64,000 nucleotides of DNA from Typhlomys cinereus (Eukaryota > Chordata > Mammalia > Rodentia > Platacanthomyidae). Shown here one piece after another: positions 59,736 through 64,000 of this stretch; position 1 is the stretch's first letter; every line of letters starts with the position of its first letter. The position numbers and the translations under genes are program-made. Location: contig JALPQD010000044.1 of the NCBI GenBank assembly GCA_023101885.1, positions 4,803,565-4,867,564 of the forward strand, read 5' to 3'. The notes beneath the pieces are model-generated. The model had not been told where the DNA came from and made no database searches. It saw only the letters and a program-made list of their open reading frames with translations.

Positions 59736-59744
59736 AACATACAA

Positions 59745-59985
59745 ACCATAGCACTCATGCAAGTGAAATATAGTAGTATTTGTTCTTTTGCTTATTTAGC
59801 ATGATGCCTTCAGAGTGCATTCATATTGTAGTATGTATCAGAATCTTTCTTAATCTGAATATCCCATTGCATGTGTACAGCAATTTTGTTTATCCATTCA
59901 TCTATTGATGGATAGGGAAGTTGCTTCCATCTTTGAACTATTGAGAATAATGTTGATATGAGCCTTGCTATGCATGTAAAATGTA
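59745..59985 (-). repeat. Ancient L1 ORF2 end, antisense
   Basis: 'tttatccattcatctattga' and 'ctattgagaataatgttgat' are in the expected antisense order. Confidence 0.65.
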
Positions 59986-60019
59986 GCACTTAAAAATTAC
60001 TTATTCTTTGATACTTTTA

Positions 60020-60520
60020 TACATAAGCACAATAATATATGGTTTTATGCCTTACTTACTATTTAATCCCATCATCCCCTTCTGACTCTCTTCATAACTT
60101 TCTCCTTTCCAAAAATCTTCCTTCTTTCATTTCTTTTTGTGTGTGTGGCCAACTGGTATCTTCTGGAATGTACATAATGGCAGGTGCCAGAGTACTTTTT
60201 GGGATATGAATGACTTATCAGTGGATGTATCAAGGAAAGAAGCTCTGTATTTTTTGGTCAAATATTAAAATTCAGTAGGCTGCAATGGAAGTATAGCACT
60301 TGAGATCTTCCTGTTGAAATACTGATAGGTGAACTATTGTACAGGTATTGTAGAAGTGGACCTGCAGTGAGATCTTGGATGTGACAACTCTGTCTCACCA
60401 AAAGATACCGTCTGATAGCACCTCTCCCACTCTCGTGCTCTTAACATGCTTACCAGCTCCTCTTCTGTAAGGTTCACTGAGCCTTGAGGTAGAGAGTGAT
60501 TTAGATATCCTGTTTACAAC
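60020..60520 (-). repeat. Old L1 3' UTR, antisense
   Basis: 60420-60510 parallels 5120-5200 of L1 copy 1 ('tgctcttaacatgcttacca', 'cctcttctgtaaggttcact'). Confidence 0.5.
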
Positions 60521-61200
60521 AGAAAATAAACTTCCGAAAGGTGTTTGCTGACCTTTATACCTGTGCTGTGGTGTACATGCATTTACATTACATTTAAAAA
60601 CTGCGGTTTTGCTGTGCTTTCCAATTGGAAACATAATATGGCCAGCTGTCTCAACCTCTGCAGTCTTGCCTTCCAATCATGATGGATCCATGGATGAACA
60701 GTATCTCCCCATAACTAGATGCCTTCATGGAGGCATGAAAGACTTGCTTCCTAAGTAATTTGAGGAAGAGCAAAAAGAACAGAACTTCCAAGTCTCCACT
60801 CACCAGAAGTGTTTAGAGTGTTTATTGATGCCCTAGAACTCCAAACACTTTCTGATATCGATACCCTTGAGCCTGCAAAGAGAAGAAGCTACTTGGGAGT
60901 TTGCATGTTTTCTATCTGCCATAACAACACTCTGAGGAAGTGATGAACAGGAAACATGCTTACAGAATGAATATGAAATGTGTAAGTTTCAAAACGTATA
61001 CTTCAAAATCTTGGCAGCTCTTCTAGTAGGAACCTCACATTGCTGATAAAATAACACACCAAGGATGAAAGTGAGAAGCCACTGTGATGCAATGTAGGTT
61101 TGTCCTTCTGCCTCCCCTACTATCATCCTTTTGTGGGTACCACTATCTTGTGGCTCATTTTAGTTCTAATTGGCTGTGAAATAAATTCTATAAAGATATA
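60521..61200. other. B3-like SINE piece, otherwise unassigned
   Basis: 60530-60595 (+) resembles the B3 3' half ('acttccgaaaggtgtttgct'). No gene is seen to 61200. Confidence 0.4.
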
Positions 61201-61400
61201 AAAAAATTAGAGTTTGAAAATGAAATCCAGTTGGCCACACATACAAAAATATTTGAAAGTAGGAGGGAGTTTAGTAGGGAGAAGGGTTGTAAGGGGAAGA
61301 GGAAGGGGAATGGAATTGGGGATTAATGTGTGAAGATATATCATAAATTCACTATATTCATGGATATAATGCTAAAGGGATAAAAAAATGGAAAATATTA
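61201..61400 (+). repeat. L1 3' terminus
   Basis: A G/A-rich tract (61258-61320), then AT-rich tail. Confidence 0.45.
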
Positions 61401-61780
61401 TGGTATGTAACAACTTTGACCTTTATCCTCAAGTATGCAATTACACAAGTTCTCTGTCAGGATGGCCTAGAACTCAATCTCAGGTCACTGACTATTCAAT
61501 GCCACATTGCCTCTTTTGTGCTTGCATTTATCACATTAAATGTTTGTGTGTCACAAAATCTGTGTAACCTTATCAAAACTGGAATTCAGTTAAATGTTGT
61601 TCTCGCCCACCAAAAAGGAGAAATATTTATTCCAATTTTCTTCCTCAGCTTTTTGTATTCCTCTCTTTATCAGTCTTGGTTTCTCACTTTGATATTCATT
61701 TCAGAGGTGTGGCTTCCTAGTACAGGGTACTGTAGTTAAACTCTGAATGCTACTAATAAATTCATCCAAAACATGGGATT
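61401..61780. other. No recognisable feature
   Basis: No coding or clear repeat. Confidence 0.35.
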
Positions 61781-61784
61781 TTTT

Positions 61785-62560
61785 GTTTTGGCTTACGATT
61801 GTCTAGTTACAGTTCTTAATGTAGTTTTGCAGAAGGGTTCACATTGATACCAGGGGCTAAGGGAACTGGCCACAGAACTGCTATGAGAGGGGAAAACCTC
61901 ACTGCCCAGACAGTTATCTGTCCAAGTATGCTGAATCATGCCAGCTCACTGAACCAGCTCCTTTCACCTTATCCTTTTGCTGAAGGAAAAGTCCTCCCAC
62001 CAGGGTTGGGTCTTCCCTCATCAACCAATCTCCTGCAGGTTTCCTCACGGCTTGCTTTACTTATCAGTTCTTCACAGATATGTCCAAAGCTTGACCTGCA
62101 ATTGTAAAGTTGACACATGTATCTAACCATCATACTCCAATATTGGTCAAGTTGACACAAAAACACACTACTTTTAAATACTAATCTTTTAGCTCTTATC
62201 CCCACACTTGTTACATTCCTCTTATAAAATACATTCGATTCAACTTTAAAAGCTCTCAAAGTCCAACATCCAAAACTTTCTACAGCCTAGTTTTAAAATG
62301 TTCATACTCAATTCCAATATATTAAAAGTTTATAGACTCTCTTTTAAAAGTCCAAAATATTTTAACTTTAAAGTCCCATGAAATTAAAACAAGCTTAAAT
62401 ACCTTAGCACAGAATAAACATTAAAGTGGAATCATTAGAACAGAGCAAGAAAGCATCAAATTAAGACTAACATCTTGCAAGGTAATAATGCATCTTATAG
62501 TTCAATGTCCATTTTCTGTTGCTGCTCATGTAGCCAGGTAGGCTTAAAGACCATATGGAA
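61785..62560 (-). repeat. ERVL/MaLR-type LTR end and internal-like sequence, antisense
   Basis: 61975-62180 contains 'atgtccaaagcttgacctgc' and 'ggtcaagttgacacaaaaac'. 62200-62400 resembles the internal-like DNA at 56950-57100. Confidence 0.5.
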
Positions 62561-62754
62561 TATGCTAAATCTACTCAGTAATGTAAACTGCTGTTTAACA
62601 ATTTGAAAACCACTGCACCAGAGTCTGTATTTAAAACCTATAACAAAAATACTAACACATCACTACTTTTACATACACATTCAGAAAAGCAGATTGACAA
62701 TACTGTGAATTGGCACTTTAAAATACCCTGTTGTCTTTTGATGCTGCAAGATTA

Positions 62755-63095
62755 TACTCATGTATGACTTAAGGGGAAAAAGGGAGATTTATTTGACTTA
62801 CCATTCCAGAGGGAAGATATTGTCCATTACCGAAGAAAAGGCATGGTGGGCAAAAGAGGGTGGAGGCAGCCAGTTCATGTCACTGTAGTCATCATAGAGG
62901 CAGAAAGAATAAGAGACAATGCTAAGCAAGGCTGGGCTATCAAACCTTAAGGCCTGCCCCCTTTGTGACATGCATTCCTTTAGCAAAGTTGCACCTCTTA
63001 AAGGTACAAAAACCTTCTCAAATATTAACAGCAGCTATGGATTCAAACTTATGACCCTATGGGGTAGAATACATATTCAAACCATGACACCTGTG
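62755..63095 (-). repeat. LTR-type interspersed repeat, antisense
   Basis: Same family as 15590-15823/19920-19965 ('gagatttatttgacttacca', 'tattcaaaccatgacacc'). Confidence 0.55.
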
Positions 63096-63258
63096 AAAAA
63101 CATCATTTTGTTAAGCAAACCAAGTCTTTCCTAGAACCTGAAGATGGACTAGTCTGCTCAGTAGCATGATAAATTATATTTTCACCATTTAGACAGGCAA
63201 AAACATTGACATTATTAAATAATGTTATGTGCAGCCTAGCAAACCTCAGACATGAATG

Positions 63259-63480
63259 GTTCTATGGTTTGAATGTTTATATACCCTCTAAATATTAGCT
63301 AAAAATGGAAGATTTAATGTTTAAAAAAAGGGCTTTTTGTTCATGTGACAATATAGTATTTGCTCATTCCTGCTGTTCTGCCTTACAAAATGTGAGGATC
63401 CAGAAAGATCCTAAACAGACATTGTCTTGAGCCTTGTTTTCCCAGTCTTTACAACTGTGAGAAAATAAATAAATACCATT
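63259..63480 (+). repeat. MLT1-like MaLR LTR, old
   Basis: 'tatggtttgaatgtttatat' start and 'caactgtgagaaaataaata' end. Confidence 0.55.
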
Positions 63481-63484
63481 TTGA

Positions 63485-63625
63485 ACTAAATATGATGGAT
63501 GGTGCTTGCATCCAAGCAATGGGGAAGTTGAGACAGGAGGATTGCTTTGAGTTTCAGACCAGACTGAGCAACGTGAGTTTAAAAATCAGGCTGACAACGG
63601 AGTAAGCTAATGTTAAAAAAAAGAA
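63485..63625 (+). repeat. B1-like SINE
   Basis: 'gatggtgcttgcatccaagc', 'gagacaggaggattgctttg' and an A-rich tail. Confidence 0.65.
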
Positions 63626-63756
63626 AAAGAAAAAGAAAATAAGTAACATTTATAAATTACCTGCACAATTGATATATAATAAATGCAGGTATAAAGATTT
63701 TTCATTTTGGCTGAGTACTTAGTCATATTACAGACAGACATATATTTATCAACAGG

Positions 63757-63793
<37 letters not shown>
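63757..63793. repeat. (CTAT)n microsatellite
   Basis: Nine tandem tetranucleotides. Confidence 0.97.
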
Positions 63794-64000
63794 AATCTAT
63801 GCTTTACACTGCTTAAGGAAATATATTCCAAAAGTTTTTGTAATCAGGAACTTTTCCTAAAATACCTTATGAAGCACGCATCACATTGCCTTGACATCAT
63901 AAAAATAAATGTTTCTTAAGTGGCTTTAAATAAGCCTAAGAATATGAAAAATTCGTTATTTGCAAGTGAAAGGTTACCAATGAACTCCCCATCCACAGGG

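Overview
The window looks like intergenic DNA from a mouse-related (myomorph) rodent that is not Mus or Rattus. It carries B1, ID/B4 and B2/B3-type SINEs, ERVL-MaLR LTRs and rodent-type L1s, plus a tRNA-derived SINE whose body I do not recognise from mouse or rat. It contains two copies of RTL8 (Cxx1/Fam127 family), a placental-mammal gene domesticated from a Ty3/gypsy Gag. RTL8 genes sit on the X chromosome in human and mouse, so an X-linked origin is likely, but this is inference.

Layout. 1-4.7 kb: old L1 pieces, a solo MaLR LTR and SINEs. 4.7-9.9 kb: a nearly complete minus-strand L1. 10.9-12.0 kb: minus-strand RTL8 copy that lost its ATG. 14.0-15.5 kb: LTR and leader of a class I ERV family. 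15.8-19.9 kb: an internally deleted class II (ERVK-like) provirus with both LTRs and a 6-bp target duplication. 20.4-27.7 kb: full-length plus-strand L1 inside an older L1, itself carrying a SINE. 28-33 kb: an ERVL LTR, microsatellites and SINEs. 33.5-34.7 kb: the intact 113-codon RTL8 gene in a CpG island. 37.8-42.3 kb: an older ERVL/MaLR-type provirus and several class I LTR pieces, two of which look like L1-made copies of polyadenylated retroviral RNA. 44.6-51.7 kb: a decayed class I provirus whose RT is split by a MaLR provirus, which in turn holds an L1 fragment. 52.2-64 kb: more L1 ends, SINEs and ERVL LTRs.

The only convincing host protein gene is RTL8 on the plus strand. The rest is a layered record of retrotransposition. 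In it, L1 supplies the machinery for SINEs and probably for the LTR retrocopies, and insertion order can be read from nesting, target-site duplications and LTR divergence. I found no tRNA, rRNA or CRISPR array. Positions of old repeats are approximate, because all alignments were made by eye.
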